Shown: positions 8,629 to 18,078 of the stretch, one piece after another
How positions within the stretch are numbered: the stretch's first letter is position 1
How the letters are laid out: every line of letters begins with the position of its first letter
From: JANLQX01 sp031418775
GTDB taxonomy: Bacteria; Actinomycetota; Acidimicrobiia; Acidimicrobiales; JANYDT01
DNA length: 64,000 nt
Assembly (NCBI GenBank): GCA_031418775.1
Contig: JANOJN010000016.1
Location: forward strand, 1-64,000
Reading direction: 5' to 3'
Made by a program: the position numbers and the translations under genes
The notes under the pieces: model-generated
What the model saw: the letters and a program-made list of their open reading frames with translations, nothing else
The model's database searches: none
What the model was told of the DNA's origin: nothing

Positions 8629-9870
8629 TTATCCCTTCAGGACGCTGTTGCCCGCCTTGTCGACGTTGGCGGCGTAGTCGTCGAAGGACTTCTCACCGCT
8701 GAAGACGGCCTTGAGTCCTTTGTTGAACTCTCCCTGTACGTCGCCGAAGCCCGGGACGAACTGGAACTTGCGGGCATACGAGGCGCCGTCGACGAAGGGC
8801 TTGAGCTCCGAACGGGGAGCGAGCCACTTCGCCGCGACCGACGCATGCGCCGGCATGACGTTGAACGCGTTGGTCCACTTCAGCGACCCGTCAGGACTGG
8901 TCAGGAAGTCGACGAGCTTCCACGCGGCGGCCTGGTTCTTCGAGTTCTTGTTCACGCCGTAGCAGACGGTGAAGGCGAAGGTGCCCTTGCCGCCGGGTCC
9001 TGCGGGCAGTTCGGCGTAGCCGACGTTCACCGCCGGGAAGTCCTTCTTCATGTAGCCGACGATCCAGTTGCCTTCGATGACCATCGCGGCCTTGCCCTTG
9101 CCGAGGGCCTCGCCGCCCCATCCGGCACCGATCTCGTCAGGTGCCTGCAGGGTCTTGGCCTTGTACATGTCGGAGAGGAGCCCGAACGCCTGCTTGTTGG
9201 CCGGGCTGTTGACCGTCATCTTGGTGATCTTGTCGTCGGTCATCGCACCGCCGGCTTGGAACATGAACACGCCGACTCGCGGGTACTCGAAGCCCATCGA
9301 CAATCCGACGACTCCGTCGCCGGTGAGCTTGGCGGAGGCCGCCTTCAGCTCGTCCCAGGTCTTGGGCGGCGTGACGCCCTTCGCTGTGAGGAGGTCTTTG
9401 TTGTACACGAGCGCGAGCGTGGAGAAGTCCTTGGGCGGGCACACGAGCTTGCCCTCGGGGGTTGAGAACACCGTGCGCAACGATGGGTAGATGTCATCGG
9501 GCTTGGTCAAGGCGCCGGCGGGTACCGGCGCGAGTGCGCCGGCCTTGAGGAGGTCAGGCATCTTGAACGAGTCGACGTAGAACACGTCGGGCCCTGCGCC
9601 CGACGCCAGCGCGGCCTGCAGCGCTGCGTCGTATTCCTTCTGCGGATTGAAGACGGCTTTGGCCCCGGTCTTCTTGTTGAACTCGCTGACCAAGCCGGTG
9701 AGCGCACCGTCTTCTTCGGGCGAGCTGGTCCAGCCGTAGATGCTCAGCTTCTTGTTCTTGAGCACGACAGGTGCGGCCTTCTTCGTTGCCGCCGTGGCGG
9801 CCGGCGCGATGACAGCAACCGCAACAAGTGCGGCGATCGCGATGCGTGAGTTTCGACGGAAAGATGTCAC
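8629..9870 (-). CDS. Extracellular sugar-binding protein of ABC importer
   Basis: 413-residue solute-binding protein (bacterial type 1 family) that captures the sugar outside the membrane. It has a basic N-terminus, then AIAALVAVAVIAPAATA as the signal peptide with a likely signal peptidase I site. No lipobox cysteine is present, unusual for a single-membrane Gram-positive binding protein. The start is GTG 9870, with AAGGAG 7 nt upstream. Longer in-frame starts add a low-complexity extension without support. It is followed by two permeases and preceded by the LacI gene. Confidence 0.9.
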   Translation of the reverse strand: MTSFRRNSRIAIAALVAVAVIAPAATAATKKAAPVVLKNKKLSIYGWTSSPEEDGALTGLVSEFNKKTGAKAVFNPQKEYDAALQAALASGAGPDVFYVDSFKMPDLLKAGALAPVPAGALTKPDDIYPSLRTVFSTPEGKLVCPPKDFSTLALVYNKDLLTAKGVTPPKTWDELKAASAKLTGDGVVGLSMGFEYPRVGVFMFQAGGAMTDDKITKMTVNSPANKQAFGLLSDMYKAKTLQAPDEIGAGWGGEALGKGKAAMVIEGNWIVGYMKKDFPAVNVGYAELPAGPGGKGTFAFTVCYGVNKNSKNQAAAWKLVDFLTSPDGSLKWTNAFNVMPAHASVAAKWLAPRSELKPFVDGASYARKFQFVPGFGDVQGEFNKGLKAVFSGEKSFDDYAANVDKAGNSVLKG

Positions 9871-9968
9871 GGAGTTTCTCCTTGGAGCGTTTGCCAGCCA
9901 ACGGCTGAGGGCTTGACGGTTGATTGGTAGGACGGGGTGCCGCGTGTTGTGGTCGTCGTGCAGTTGCG

Positions 9969-11057
9969 TCATCCGGTCCGTCGAACGATCAGCTCGGGTT
10001 CGAGCAGCACGCCTCGGGGTTCGGAGTTCGGGTCGGCGAACTGCGCCGACAGGAGTTGGGCGATTGTTTGCGCGACCGCGGTGATCGGCTGGCGGATGGT
10101 GGTGAGCCCTCCGCCCGCGTAGGCGGCGACGGGGGAGTCGTCGAAGCCGATAACGGCAGCGTCTCGGCCGGGGACGATTCCCCGGGATTCGAGTTCGCCG
10201 AGGACAGTGAGGGCCTGGAGATCGGACATCGAGACCCATGCGGTCGGAGCATCGGGTCCGTCGAGGAGGTTCGCTATGGCTTGGCGGTCGACGACAGCAT
10301 CGTCTTGGAGCGACACGATGTGGAGGTCGGCGGTGGGGATGCCCGCTGCGGCGATGGCGGAACGCACGCCCTGCTCGCGCTCGTCGTTGACGACTCCGGG
10401 TTCGCGGGGTCCGAGCCAGGCGAACCGCCGGTGACCGTTGGCGAGGAGGTGGTGGATGGCGAGTCGGGTGCCGGCGCGGCCGTCGACATCGACCCAGGAG
10501 TGTTCCGCTGCGCCCCAGGTGCGGCCGAAGCTAACAAAAGGCATGCGGCGTTCGAGAAGAGGGGCCGGGCGACGATCTTCCCGCTCCGTGCTGGAGAACA
10601 CGACGCCGTCGGCCGCCGACTGTGCTGAGAGCTCCCAGTAGCGGGCGATCTCGCCGTCGAGGTCGTTCGATGCGAACAGCAGGATGTGGCAGCCGATCGC
10701 TTCGACCGCTTCGGTCAGCTCGTGGAGGAACGTGTCCATGACGCTGTTGAGGTGGCCGACGACAGGCGGGATCCGGTAAGCGATGGCCCGCGAGGTGCCC
10801 GTTCGAAGGTTGCGAGCGTGGTGGTTCGCCCGGTAGCCGAGGGTATTGATGGCGAGCTGCACCCGCTCGATCGTCTCGGGGCGGACCCGGTGGGGTGCGT
10901 TCAGCACGTTCGACACCGTCTGGCGGCTGACTCCGGCGTGCCGGCCCACGTCTTCGATCGTGGGAGTGGCGTGGACGAAGCGCTCAGGCCGCTCGGAGAC
11001 GACCTCGAGATGCCCGAGGGGCCCGCCAGTGCGGCGTTGCAGAACGTCATCGGTCAT
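9969..11057 (-). CDS. LacI-family transcriptional repressor of the sugar operon
   Basis: 362-residue regulator. The helix-turn-helix is TIEDVGRHAGVSRQTVSNVL, followed by the hinge helix region and a periplasmic-binding-protein-like sensor domain. About 30 residues precede the HTH, so the true start may be internal. It is the first gene of the operon, 98 nt ahead of the binding-protein gene. Two copies of a perfect palindrome lie 26-48 nt upstream of its start, as expected for autoregulation. The likely inducer is the imported sugar or a breakdown product. Confidence 0.9.
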   Translation of the reverse strand: MTDDVLQRRTGGPLGHLEVVSERPERFVHATPTIEDVGRHAGVSRQTVSNVLNAPHRVRPETIERVQLAINTLGYRANHHARNLRTGTSRAIAYRIPPVVGHLNSVMDTFLHELTEAVEAIGCHILLFASNDLDGEIARYWELSAQSAADGVVFSSTEREDRRPAPLLERRMPFVSFGRTWGAAEHSWVDVDGRAGTRLAIHHLLANGHRRFAWLGPREPGVVNDEREQGVRSAIAAAGIPTADLHIVSLQDDAVVDRQAIANLLDGPDAPTAWVSMSDLQALTVLGELESRGIVPGRDAAVIGFDDSPVAAYAGGGLTTIRQPITAVAQTIAQLLSAQFADPNSEPRGVLLEPELIVRRTG

Positions 11058-11083
11058 CGCAGGCGGCCCCCGATCGGTCGTTT

Positions 11084-11105
11084 TGAACGTTCATTTGAAC
11101 GTTCA
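11084..11105. promoter_or_regulatory. Double LacI-type operator TGAACGTTCA x2
   Basis: The perfect 10-bp palindrome TGAACGTTCA occurs at 11084-11093 and 11096-11105, centres 12 bp apart, with a central CG as usual for LacI-family sites. It sits just upstream of the lacI gene at 9969-11057 and should control the whole operon. Confidence 0.7.
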
Positions 11106-11190
11106 TATTCTGCACAGTACGCACTTCGACTCGGCGTGTCAACGGTCACATCGAGATTTCGACTCCGGCCCGCTCCAGCCGGCCGGGCGG

Positions 11191-12134
11191 TCAGGATCGC
11201 GGGGCGATGGCGAAGCTCGCTGTCGCCGTCTCCTTCAGCGAGCGCCCCGCCGTTCGGAGAATGCCGACGAGCAGGTCGGGGCGTCTGGTGTAGATCCCGT
11301 CCACTCCGAGGTCGACCAACTCCTCCATGTCCTTCGGGTCGTCGACGACCCACGTCAGGACCGAGGTACCCATGCGATGGCTGAACGCCAGCGATTCCGC
11401 TGTCACCCGTCGAGAACCGTTGTCCGCCTTGAACCGGGGCTGGCTCACCAGTTGCGTGGAGCGAAAGGTACGGTCTCCCGATTCTCTGGCCGCCCGGGCG
11501 GCACGCCGCTCGGTATCGGTTCCCGATGTCCGCAGGCCAGGGCATGTCCTTCGGAACTGCAGCACTTGCGCCGAGCTGTCGGCCCCCACATAGACATCGT
11601 CGATTCGGCGCAGACGCGCAAGGAGCTCACAGACCGGTTTCACGGCGAGTGTTCGCTGATCTTTCAGGTCGAAGATGACGAGTGTGGCCGGGAAACGGCG
11701 AAGGATGGCTTCGACGCTCGGAACCGTCAAACCCTTGCCTCGGAAAGGGTGTGTGCCATGACTGGTGAATCCCCACCCGGCATCGAGCTTGGACAATTCG
11801 GCGAACGGTGTTGTCGAAACCTTCCCGGGAGCGCCGGTCGTTCGACGCAGCGACGAATCGTGAAACGCTACGGGCACGCCGTCGGCGGTGATCGACACGT
11901 CAATATCGATGACGTCAGCTCCCATCGCCATGCTCTTTTCGTACGCGTAGAGGGTGTTCTCGGGAAACAGGCCATCGCCACCGCTGTGGGGAATGATCAA
12001 GGTCTGCCGGTTCGGAACGGATTGACGAGCGGGCGCGGGGCGGCACGAGCTGCGCCGTCTACGGACACCGATGCGACCGTCGAGAGCACAACGGCGAACG
12101 AGACCAGGCGGCGCAACTGCTGGCGTTCTCGCAT
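11191..12134 (-). CDS. Glycerophosphodiester phosphodiesterase, split by a frameshift
   Basis: Predicted enzyme releasing glycerol-3-phosphate from glycerophosphodiesters. A reading frame from ATG 12134 (GGGAG upstream) encodes a signal peptide and then LVNPFRTGRP before a TGA. The catalytic frame opens at TTG 12000 with LIIPHSGGDGLFPENTLYAY. Restoring one T at 12000 would join them as GRP-LIIPHSGG. GDPD features are ENTL, DVIDIDVSITADGVPV and AFHD. The usual HRG is HSG here. As it stands the catalytic half would lack a signal peptide. It could be a sequencing error in a T run or a real mutation. Confidence 0.75.
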
Positions 12135-12343
12135 GTCACTCCCTTTCCGTCGCATGTTTACGTCACGCGCGGTCGTTTCGTTCACTGTTCGCCGAACGAG
12201 GCCTGCGGTCGCCCCGGAGGAAAGTGCCGACGCGGACTTGAGCGGGAGGTCGACTCCTTTCATCCATACCTCACGAGGAATCGGCCAAGGTCGGAGTCCG
12301 CCGTTGTACGTTGCATCCGGCGGCTACTCACGCCGGAGGGTTC

Positions 12344-13258
12344 ATGGCGGACAGCGAGTCTCGAGATCCGGCGCCGGCCGACTCCTCGCGGTCGGTCGCA
12401 CGGACACTCCTCGGAGACCGGAGGGTCCTTGTTGCGGGCGCCTTCGTCGCGTTGATCGCGGCTGTCTGGCTCCTTCGCTCTCCCACACCCAATCGTCCCT
12501 CTCGCGAAGAGGTGTCCGGAATCGTCACGAAGGCCGTCAGCGCCGCGGTGTCCGACGCCAAGGACGACCTCGCGTCGGCGCCGGCCCGCTCCGCTCTCGC
12601 GTTTCGTCGCGTGCTTCCGTCGGTGGTCTTCATCACGACCGGCGACGCGGAGCGCCCGGTGACCGAGGCCGACGGTAGTCCGACCTCCACTGTCCGTCCG
12701 AGCGGCGGTCCGGCACCGGAAGCCGAGCGCTCCGGCGGCCTCGGCACAGGCGTGATCATCAACGCCGACGGCATGATCCTGACGGCCAACCATGTGGTGT
12801 CGGGAGCGAAGGTCATCACCGTGACCTTCGCTGACGGGACGTCGAGTGCAGCGTCGGTCGAGTCGGCCGAGCCGGAGCGAGACATCGCCGTCCTCAGGGC
12901 GGATCGCAAGCCCGAGGTCGTGGTGCCGGCGGTGATGGGTGGTGGCGTCAAGGTCGGCGACGAGGCCTACGTGATCGGCCACCCCCTCGGGCTCGGGGAC
13001 TCGATGAGTGCGGGCGTCATCTCCGGTCTGGACCGGTCGATTCCGACCGAGGACGGGACGGTCCTCGATGGCCTCATACAGTTCGACGCTGCCGTGAATC
13101 CCGGTAACTCCGGGGGCCCACTCCTCAACCGCAACGGTCAGGTCGTCGGCATCGTCACGGCCCTCGCCAACCCGTCCAAGCAGGGATTCTTCGTCGGCAT
13201 CGGGTTCGCCGTACCGATCGACGAAGCGAGGGGCTCCGCCGGAGGACCGCCGAAATAG
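12344..13258 (+). CDS. Membrane-anchored trypsin-like serine protease (HtrA-like, no PDZ)
   Basis: Protein of about 304 residues with an N-terminal cytoplasmic tail, one membrane helix (VLVAGAFVALIAAVWLL), a linker and an S1C protease domain facing out. The catalytic triad is visible: His in LTANHVV, Asp in ERDIAVL, Ser in NPGNSGGPL. The chain stops soon after the protease domain, so the PDZ domain of DegP/HtrA is absent. ATG 12344 is preferred, with CGGAGGG just upstream; a TTG at 12311 is in frame. Confidence 0.85.
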   Translation: MADSESRDPAPADSSRSVARTLLGDRRVLVAGAFVALIAAVWLLRSPTPNRPSREEVSGIVTKAVSAAVSDAKDDLASAPARSALAFRRVLPSVVFITTGDAERPVTEADGSPTSTVRPSGGPAPEAERSGGLGTGVIINADGMILTANHVVSGAKVITVTFADGTSSAASVESAEPERDIAVLRADRKPEVVVPAVMGGGVKVGDEAYVIGHPLGLGDSMSAGVISGLDRSIPTEDGTVLDGLIQFDAAVNPGNSGGPLLNRNGQVVGIVTALANPSKQGFFVGIGFAVPIDEARGSAGGPPK

Positions 13259-13340
13259 CAGGCCTGACGAGGCGTCGACAACCCCCGAACACCGCAGTGC
13301 CGTTTGATCACCAGCCACCGAATGACGAGGAGCAGCACCG

Positions 13341-14381
13341 ATGCACGAATGGTCCCCGGAGACGAAGACAATCGAACAGGTCGCCTATCAGGTGAAGAAG
13401 GTGATCGTCGGCCAGGACGGCCTGATCGAGCGTCTGCTCGTCGCTCTCCTTGCTCGCGGACACGTTCTCGTCGAAGGTGTTCCCGGCCTCGCCAAGACCA
13501 TGGCGATCAAGACGCTGGCGCGATCGATTGGTGGACAGTTCCAGCGCATCCAGTTCACCCCCGACCTCGTTCCGGCGGACTTGATCGGCACCCGGATCTA
13601 CAACCAGAAGACCGGCGACTTCCAGACCTCGCTCGGCCCGGTGTTCGCCAACTTGTTGCTCGCCGACGAGATCAACCGTGCCCCGGCCAAGGTCCAGAGC
13701 GCGCTCCTCGAAGTCATGCAGGAGCGCCAGGTGACCATCGGCCGCGAGTCGCACCCGGTCCCTGACCCGTTTCTGGTGATGGCCACCCAGAACCCGATCG
13801 AGTCCGAAGGCACCTACCAGCTGCCCGAAGCGCAACTCGATCGGTTCATGCTGAAGGTGCTCGTGGGCTATCCGAGCCCAACTGAGGAGTTTGTGATCGT
13901 GGAACGCATGACGAACCCGATGGAACCGACGGTTCCGGTGATCGACGTCGATCAGCTCCGGGTGCTCCAGCAGGCGGCCGCCGACGTCTATGTCGACCCG
14001 TCGCTGATCGAATACGCCGTGAAGATCGCGACCGCGACACGCGATCTCGGCTCGATCGGCCTCAAGGGTCAGGCCCGCTACGTGACATTCGGGGCGAGCC
14101 CCCGTGCGTCGATCAACATGATCCTCGCGGCGAAGGCCTTGGCGGTCATCCGGGGTCGTGACTACGCAATCCCCGAAGACGTGCGTGAGCTCGCGCTCGA
14201 CGTCCTGCGGCACCGCGTGGTGCTGTCCTACGAGGCGCTGTCCGAGGACCTTCGTCCCGACGATGTCCTGACCAAGGTGCTGGCTTCCATCCGCGTGCCC
14301 GACACGCCGACGCAGCAGCGGCGGCCCCGACCATCGGACCGGAGCGGTGATGGCAGCGGTTGGGCTCCCGCCAACGCCTGA
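13341..14381 (+). CDS. MoxR-family AAA+ ATPase
   Basis: 346-residue AAA+ ATPase thought to act as a chaperone or assembly factor for the von Willebrand proteins encoded next to it. Walker A GVPGLAKT is at residues 46-53 and Walker B LLLADEINRAP at about 105-115; the AAA_3 core and lid follow. GAGGAG lies 8 nt before the ATG. The last 35 nt overlap the DUF58 gene, so the cluster moxR-DUF58-VWA-VWA is one transcription unit. Confidence 0.92.
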   Translation: MHEWSPETKTIEQVAYQVKKVIVGQDGLIERLLVALLARGHVLVEGVPGLAKTMAIKTLARSIGGQFQRIQFTPDLVPADLIGTRIYNQKTGDFQTSLGPVFANLLLADEINRAPAKVQSALLEVMQERQVTIGRESHPVPDPFLVMATQNPIESEGTYQLPEAQLDRFMLKVLVGYPSPTEEFVIVERMTNPMEPTVPVIDVDQLRVLQQAAADVYVDPSLIEYAVKIATATRDLGSIGLKGQARYVTFGASPRASINMILAAKALAVIRGRDYAIPEDVRELALDVLRHRVVLSYEALSEDLRPDDVLTKVLASIRVPDTPTQQRRPRPSDRSGDGSGWAPANA

Positions 14382-15246
14382 GGCGGTTCTCCGCCGCATC
14401 GAGTGGAAGGTGATCCGCCGGCTCGACGGCCGGCTCCAGGGCGACTTCCGCACCCTCCTGCACGGTTCGGGGGTCGACGTGGCCGATCTGCGCGAGTACG
14501 AGCCGGGCGACGATGTCCGCCACATCGACTGGAACGTGACGGCCCGCACGGAGATCCCGCACGTCCGCACGTTCCTCGAAGACCGCGCGCTCACCGCCTG
14601 GCTCCTCCTCGATCGGTCTGCGTCGATGGCCTTCGGTCCCACGGATCGCCCGAAGGGCCTGGTGCTCGTCGAGTTGGCTACCACCTTGGCGCGGCTGCTG
14701 AGCCGGGGCGGCAACCTCGTCGGTGCCGTGCTCTTCAACAACGCCGTCGAGCTGACCATCGCGCCGCGGGCGGGTCGCAATCACGTGCTTCGTCTCACTC
14801 GGGAGCTACTGAAACCGACCGTATCCACCGGTACCACTACCAACCTGGCCGATCTCCTGAACATAGGTGCACGTACGATCCGTCGACGCTCGCTGGTGGT
14901 GATCGCCTCCGATTTCATCAGCGAACCGGGCTGGGAGCAACCGCTGGGTCGGCTCGCCCGACGGCACGAGGTCGTTGCCCTTCGGTTGTGCGATCCGCGG
15001 GAATCAGATTTGCCCGATGCCGGCTTTCTCGTGATCGAGGATGCCGAGACCGGGGAACTGCTCTCCGTCGACACCAGCGATCCGGAGTTCCGCCGCCGCT
15101 TCGCGGTCCTCGCCGGAGAGCGTGACGCCGAGATCAGGGCGGCGGCGAAGCGCGCCGGTGTCGACCTGCACGTCGTCTCCACGGAGGACGACCTCGTCGC
15201 TGTGCTCGTCCGGATCGTCGAGCTCCGTCGCCGCCGGAGGCGCTGA
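14347..15246 (+). CDS. DUF58 domain protein (VWA-like)
   Basis: 299-residue member of the DUF58 family, which regularly accompanies MoxR ATPases. The signature YEPGDDVRHIDWNVTART, near residue 55, and the VWA-like segment WLLLDRSASMAFG are present. No membrane helix is seen, so it is cytoplasmic. GTG 14347 and ATG 14350 are adjacent possible starts inside the end of moxR. Its end overlaps the next gene. A role in assembling the VWA proteins is inferred from gene order. Confidence 0.9.
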   Translation: MMAAVGLPPTPEAVLRRIEWKVIRRLDGRLQGDFRTLLHGSGVDVADLREYEPGDDVRHIDWNVTARTEIPHVRTFLEDRALTAWLLLDRSASMAFGPTDRPKGLVLVELATTLARLLSRGGNLVGAVLFNNAVELTIAPRAGRNHVLRLTRELLKPTVSTGTTTNLADLLNIGARTIRRRSLVVIASDFISEPGWEQPLGRLARRHEVVALRLCDPRESDLPDAGFLVIEDAETGELLSVDTSDPEFRRRFAVLAGERDAEIRAAAKRAGVDLHVVSTEDDLVAVLVRIVELRRRRRR

Positions 15247-16316
15247 TGAAGTTCGTGTGGCCTCCGGCGCTGCTGTTGCTCGTCATCGTCCCGGCGCTCG
15301 TGGCCGGTTATCTTGCCCTCCTCCGCCGCCGTGGGCGTCGGGTCGCCGAACTCGAGGCAAAGGGTTTCGTCGCGTCGCCGTCCACCCAACGGCTCCGTCG
15401 GCTCCGGCACGTGCCGTACGCGTTGTTCCTTCTCGGTTTGACCGTGATGATCACCGGAGCGGCACGACCCCAGACGGAGATCACCGTCCCCCGGCGTCAA
15501 GGTACGGTCATCCTCGCCTTCGACGTGTCGAACAGCATGCGGGCGAAGGATCTGAAACCATCGCGAATGGACGCAGCGAAGGAGGCGGCGAGGGCATTCG
15601 TGGACGAGCAGCCCTCGTCCATCCGCATCGGTGTCGTGGCGTTCAGCGACGGATCGCTGGTGACTCAGCAGCCGACGACGGATCGTCGTGCCGTGCTTCA
15701 GGCGATAGGGCGATTGACGCCGCAGGGCGCAACGTCGCTCGGCCAGGGGATCTACGCGTCGCTTCAGGCCATTGCCGGGAAGTCTCTCTCCCCTGATCTT
15801 CCCGGCCCTGGCGCCCCGGGGGCTCGATCGACGGAGGCCGCCTCGCCGGACACCGCGCCGTCGGGACCGACCAATCCGGACGCGGTGGCACCGGACGCGA
15901 TCGACAACGTCGACATCGGCTACTTCGGGTCGGGGGCGGTCGTGCTCCTTTCCGACGGCGAGAACACCGACGATCTCGACCCGTTGGCTGTTGCCAAACT
16001 GGCCTCGACGGGCGGCGTCAAGATCTATCCGGTAGGGGTTGGTTCGACCGAGGAGACGGTTGTCGAACTCAATGGGTTCCAGTTCGCCACGTCTCTCGAC
16101 GAGGCGGCGTTGCAGGGCATCGCCGACATCACCGACGGCTCGTACTTCCGAGCCGAGAGTGCAGCTTCGCTCTCGAACATCTACAAGTCGATCGATCTCC
16201 AGTGGCGACGGGAGTCGGAGTCCACCGAGATCACCTCGTTGGTGGCTGCCGCGGGCGCGGCGATGTTGGCGATCGGTGCCGCACTCTCACTGTTCTGGAT
16301 CGGAAGGCTGGTCTAG
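15246..16316 (+). CDS. BatA-like von Willebrand factor A membrane protein
   Basis: 356-residue protein with two N-terminal membrane helices, an external VWA domain and a C-terminal membrane helix (AAGAAMLAIGAALSLFWIG). The metal-binding MIDAS motif DVSNS starts at D93, and the VVLLSDGENTDD strand follows. A Pro/Ser/Thr-rich insertion interrupts the domain around residues 180-220. It overlaps the DUF58 stop and is followed 3 nt later by a paralogue, suggesting a heteromeric complex. Confidence 0.88.
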   Translation: MKFVWPPALLLLVIVPALVAGYLALLRRRGRRVAELEAKGFVASPSTQRLRRLRHVPYALFLLGLTVMITGAARPQTEITVPRRQGTVILAFDVSNSMRAKDLKPSRMDAAKEAARAFVDEQPSSIRIGVVAFSDGSLVTQQPTTDRRAVLQAIGRLTPQGATSLGQGIYASLQAIAGKSLSPDLPGPGAPGARSTEAASPDTAPSGPTNPDAVAPDAIDNVDIGYFGSGAVVLLSDGENTDDLDPLAVAKLASTGGVKIYPVGVGSTEETVVELNGFQFATSLDEAALQGIADITDGSYFRAESAASLSNIYKSIDLQWRRESESTEITSLVAAAGAAMLAIGAALSLFWIGRLV

Positions 16317-16319
16317 ACG

Positions 16320-17459
16320 ATGACGCTTCGTTGGCCATTCGCGCTGTTCGGCCTTGTCGCCGTGCCGTTGCTTCTCGTCGCGTATCTGCTTCAACTGCGG
16401 CGGAGTCGGCGCGGTGCAGTTGTCTTCTCCAGCGTGGCGCTGGTGCGCGCCGCCATGGCGAAGCGTGCCAGTTGGAAGCGCCACGTGCCGGCTGCGCTGT
16501 TCCTCGTCGGGCTCACGTCGCTCGGCGTCGCGTCCGCTCGGCCGCAGGCCTCCGCCAAGGTTGCCGTTTCCCGTACAACGATCATGCTGGCCCTCGACGT
16601 CTCGCGTTCGATGTGCTCGACGGACGTACTTCCGAACCGGTTGACCGTCGCGCAGGAGGCCGCACGCTCATTCGTTGAAAGACAGCCGAAAGGCACTCGG
16701 ATCGGCATCGTCGAGTTCGCCGGATTCGCGTTGGTACTCGTCGAACCGACGACGGAACGCGAGCGGCTGCTCTTCGCTATTGACAGTCTCACGACGGCGC
16801 GGGGTACGGCGATCGGGTCGGCGATCCTTCGCTCGGTCGACGTCATCTCGTCGATCAACCCCGACGTGGCTCCGGTCGATTCCTCGGTCGAATCTGCCGC
16901 CGGAGACTCCTTCCCGGGGTTTGATCCGACGACGGGTGAGCCGATCGGGACAGCTCCCGTTCTGCCGGCTGCTCCGGCACCAAAGGAGGGCTACGTCTCC
17001 GACATCGTCGTCCTGCTCACCGACGGAACGAACACGAGAGGGATCGCCCCCGTCGACGCCGCCAAGCAAGCGGCCGATCGACGGGTGCGGGTGTACACGA
17101 TCGGGTTCGGAACATCGAACCCGACCGACATGGTGTGCACCGCCGAACAACTCGGCGGAGATTCACTGTTCGACCAGCCGACGTTCGGCGCCGGAGGTTA
17201 CGGGACGCCACCCGCCAGCGCGATCCGACGGTTGCTCGTGGCCGACGAGGGCACGCTTCAATCCGTGGCGAACCTCACCGGCGGCAAGTTCTACCGGGCG
17301 GAGGATTCCGACCAGCTTCGTGGCGTGTTCGACAAACTCCCGAGAGACGTTGAGCTGCAAAGCAGACAGGTCGAGCTCAGCGTCGGCTTCCTCGGCGTGG
17401 GTGCACTCCTGTCACTCCTCGCCATGGTCCTTTCGCTGCGATGGAACCGCACGCCCTGA
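16320..17459 (+). CDS. BatA-like von Willebrand factor A membrane protein (paralogue)
   Basis: 379-residue paralogue of the preceding gene with the same layout: N-terminal helices, VWA domain, C-terminal helix. The MIDAS motif DVSRS also starts at D93, and DIVVLLTDGTNTRG follows. It has its own insertion (about 180-225) and extra cysteines (MCSTD, MVCTAEQ) that could form a disulfide outside the cell. It ends the MoxR cluster and converges on the DinB-like gene. Confidence 0.88.
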   Translation: MTLRWPFALFGLVAVPLLLVAYLLQLRRSRRGAVVFSSVALVRAAMAKRASWKRHVPAALFLVGLTSLGVASARPQASAKVAVSRTTIMLALDVSRSMCSTDVLPNRLTVAQEAARSFVERQPKGTRIGIVEFAGFALVLVEPTTERERLLFAIDSLTTARGTAIGSAILRSVDVISSINPDVAPVDSSVESAAGDSFPGFDPTTGEPIGTAPVLPAAPAPKEGYVSDIVVLLTDGTNTRGIAPVDAAKQAADRRVRVYTIGFGTSNPTDMVCTAEQLGGDSLFDQPTFGAGGYGTPPASAIRRLLVADEGTLQSVANLTGGKFYRAEDSDQLRGVFDKLPRDVELQSRQVELSVGFLGVGALLSLLAMVLSLRWNRTP

Positions 17460-17481
17460 TCGCTTCGACGGGCAGATGCCT

Positions 17482-18048
17482 TCAGCTGGTCATGCCGCCG
17501 AGCCCGACAAGGCCACGCGCCAACTCGATTTCGCCCATGTGCCGAAGGCCGTGTTGATACAGCCAGCACTCGAAGCCGTCGAGCACGGTGATCCCCTGGG
17601 GGCCGGCCACCCGGGCGCTGAAGGTGGTGGCGATCTGGGGCGGGAAGGGATGCGGGATCACGACACGGGTGAGGTCGGCCGGATCGAGTGTGGCGAGGTA
17701 GGCCTCCGTGCGATCGAACACTGCTCGCTGGTAGGCCCTGAACTCCTCGTAGTTGCCGATGCGCTGGAAGACCATCTCGTCGACCGTGCGGTGCTTGCCG
17801 TGATCGTCGACCGACATCTGCACCCGCTGCTGCCAATCGTCATTCCAGATCGGTGCCGTTCCGGTGAGCAACATGAACGACGCATCGATCATGTTGGTGA
17901 GATGGAACAGCGAGAACGCGATCGGAAGAACACCTTCGCGTTCGAAATGGTTGACGTGCTCGAGCTCCATGGACTCCACCGCCTGGTAGTAGAGCGAGTG
18001 CATCGCGCGCATACGACGTTGGAGCGAATCGAGGACGAGTTCGTTCAT
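17482..18048 (-). CDS. DinB-superfamily protein
   Basis: 188-residue four-helix-bundle protein of the DinB/YfiT type, many of which bind a divalent metal and act as thiol-linked transferases. Candidate metal ligands are the histidines in FHLTNMIDAS and HGLRHMGEIELARGLVG. AAAGGA lies about 6 nt before the ATG. It follows the gene at 18079-18573 by 30 nt and is probably its operon partner. The substrate is unknown. Confidence 0.75.
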   Translation of the reverse strand: MNELVLDSLQRRMRAMHSLYYQAVESMELEHVNHFEREGVLPIAFSLFHLTNMIDASFMLLTGTAPIWNDDWQQRVQMSVDDHGKHRTVDEMVFQRIGNYEEFRAYQRAVFDRTEAYLATLDPADLTRVVIPHPFPPQIATTFSARVAGPQGITVLDGFECWLYQHGLRHMGEIELARGLVGLGGMTS

Positions 18049-18078
18049 CAGTTTCCTTTGGGTTGGCGCTTCGGCGGG

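Noticed and set aside
7400..8677. Long open frame on the plus strand opposite the sugar permeases
   Set aside because: Its product is rich in Arg/Glu/His with no domain. It is the antisense shadow of two clear permease genes, common in GC-rich DNA.
13341..17459. MoxR-DUF58-VWA-VWA as a new defence system
   Set aside because: This gene order is a widespread, known cluster without defence-type effectors; nothing here departs from it.
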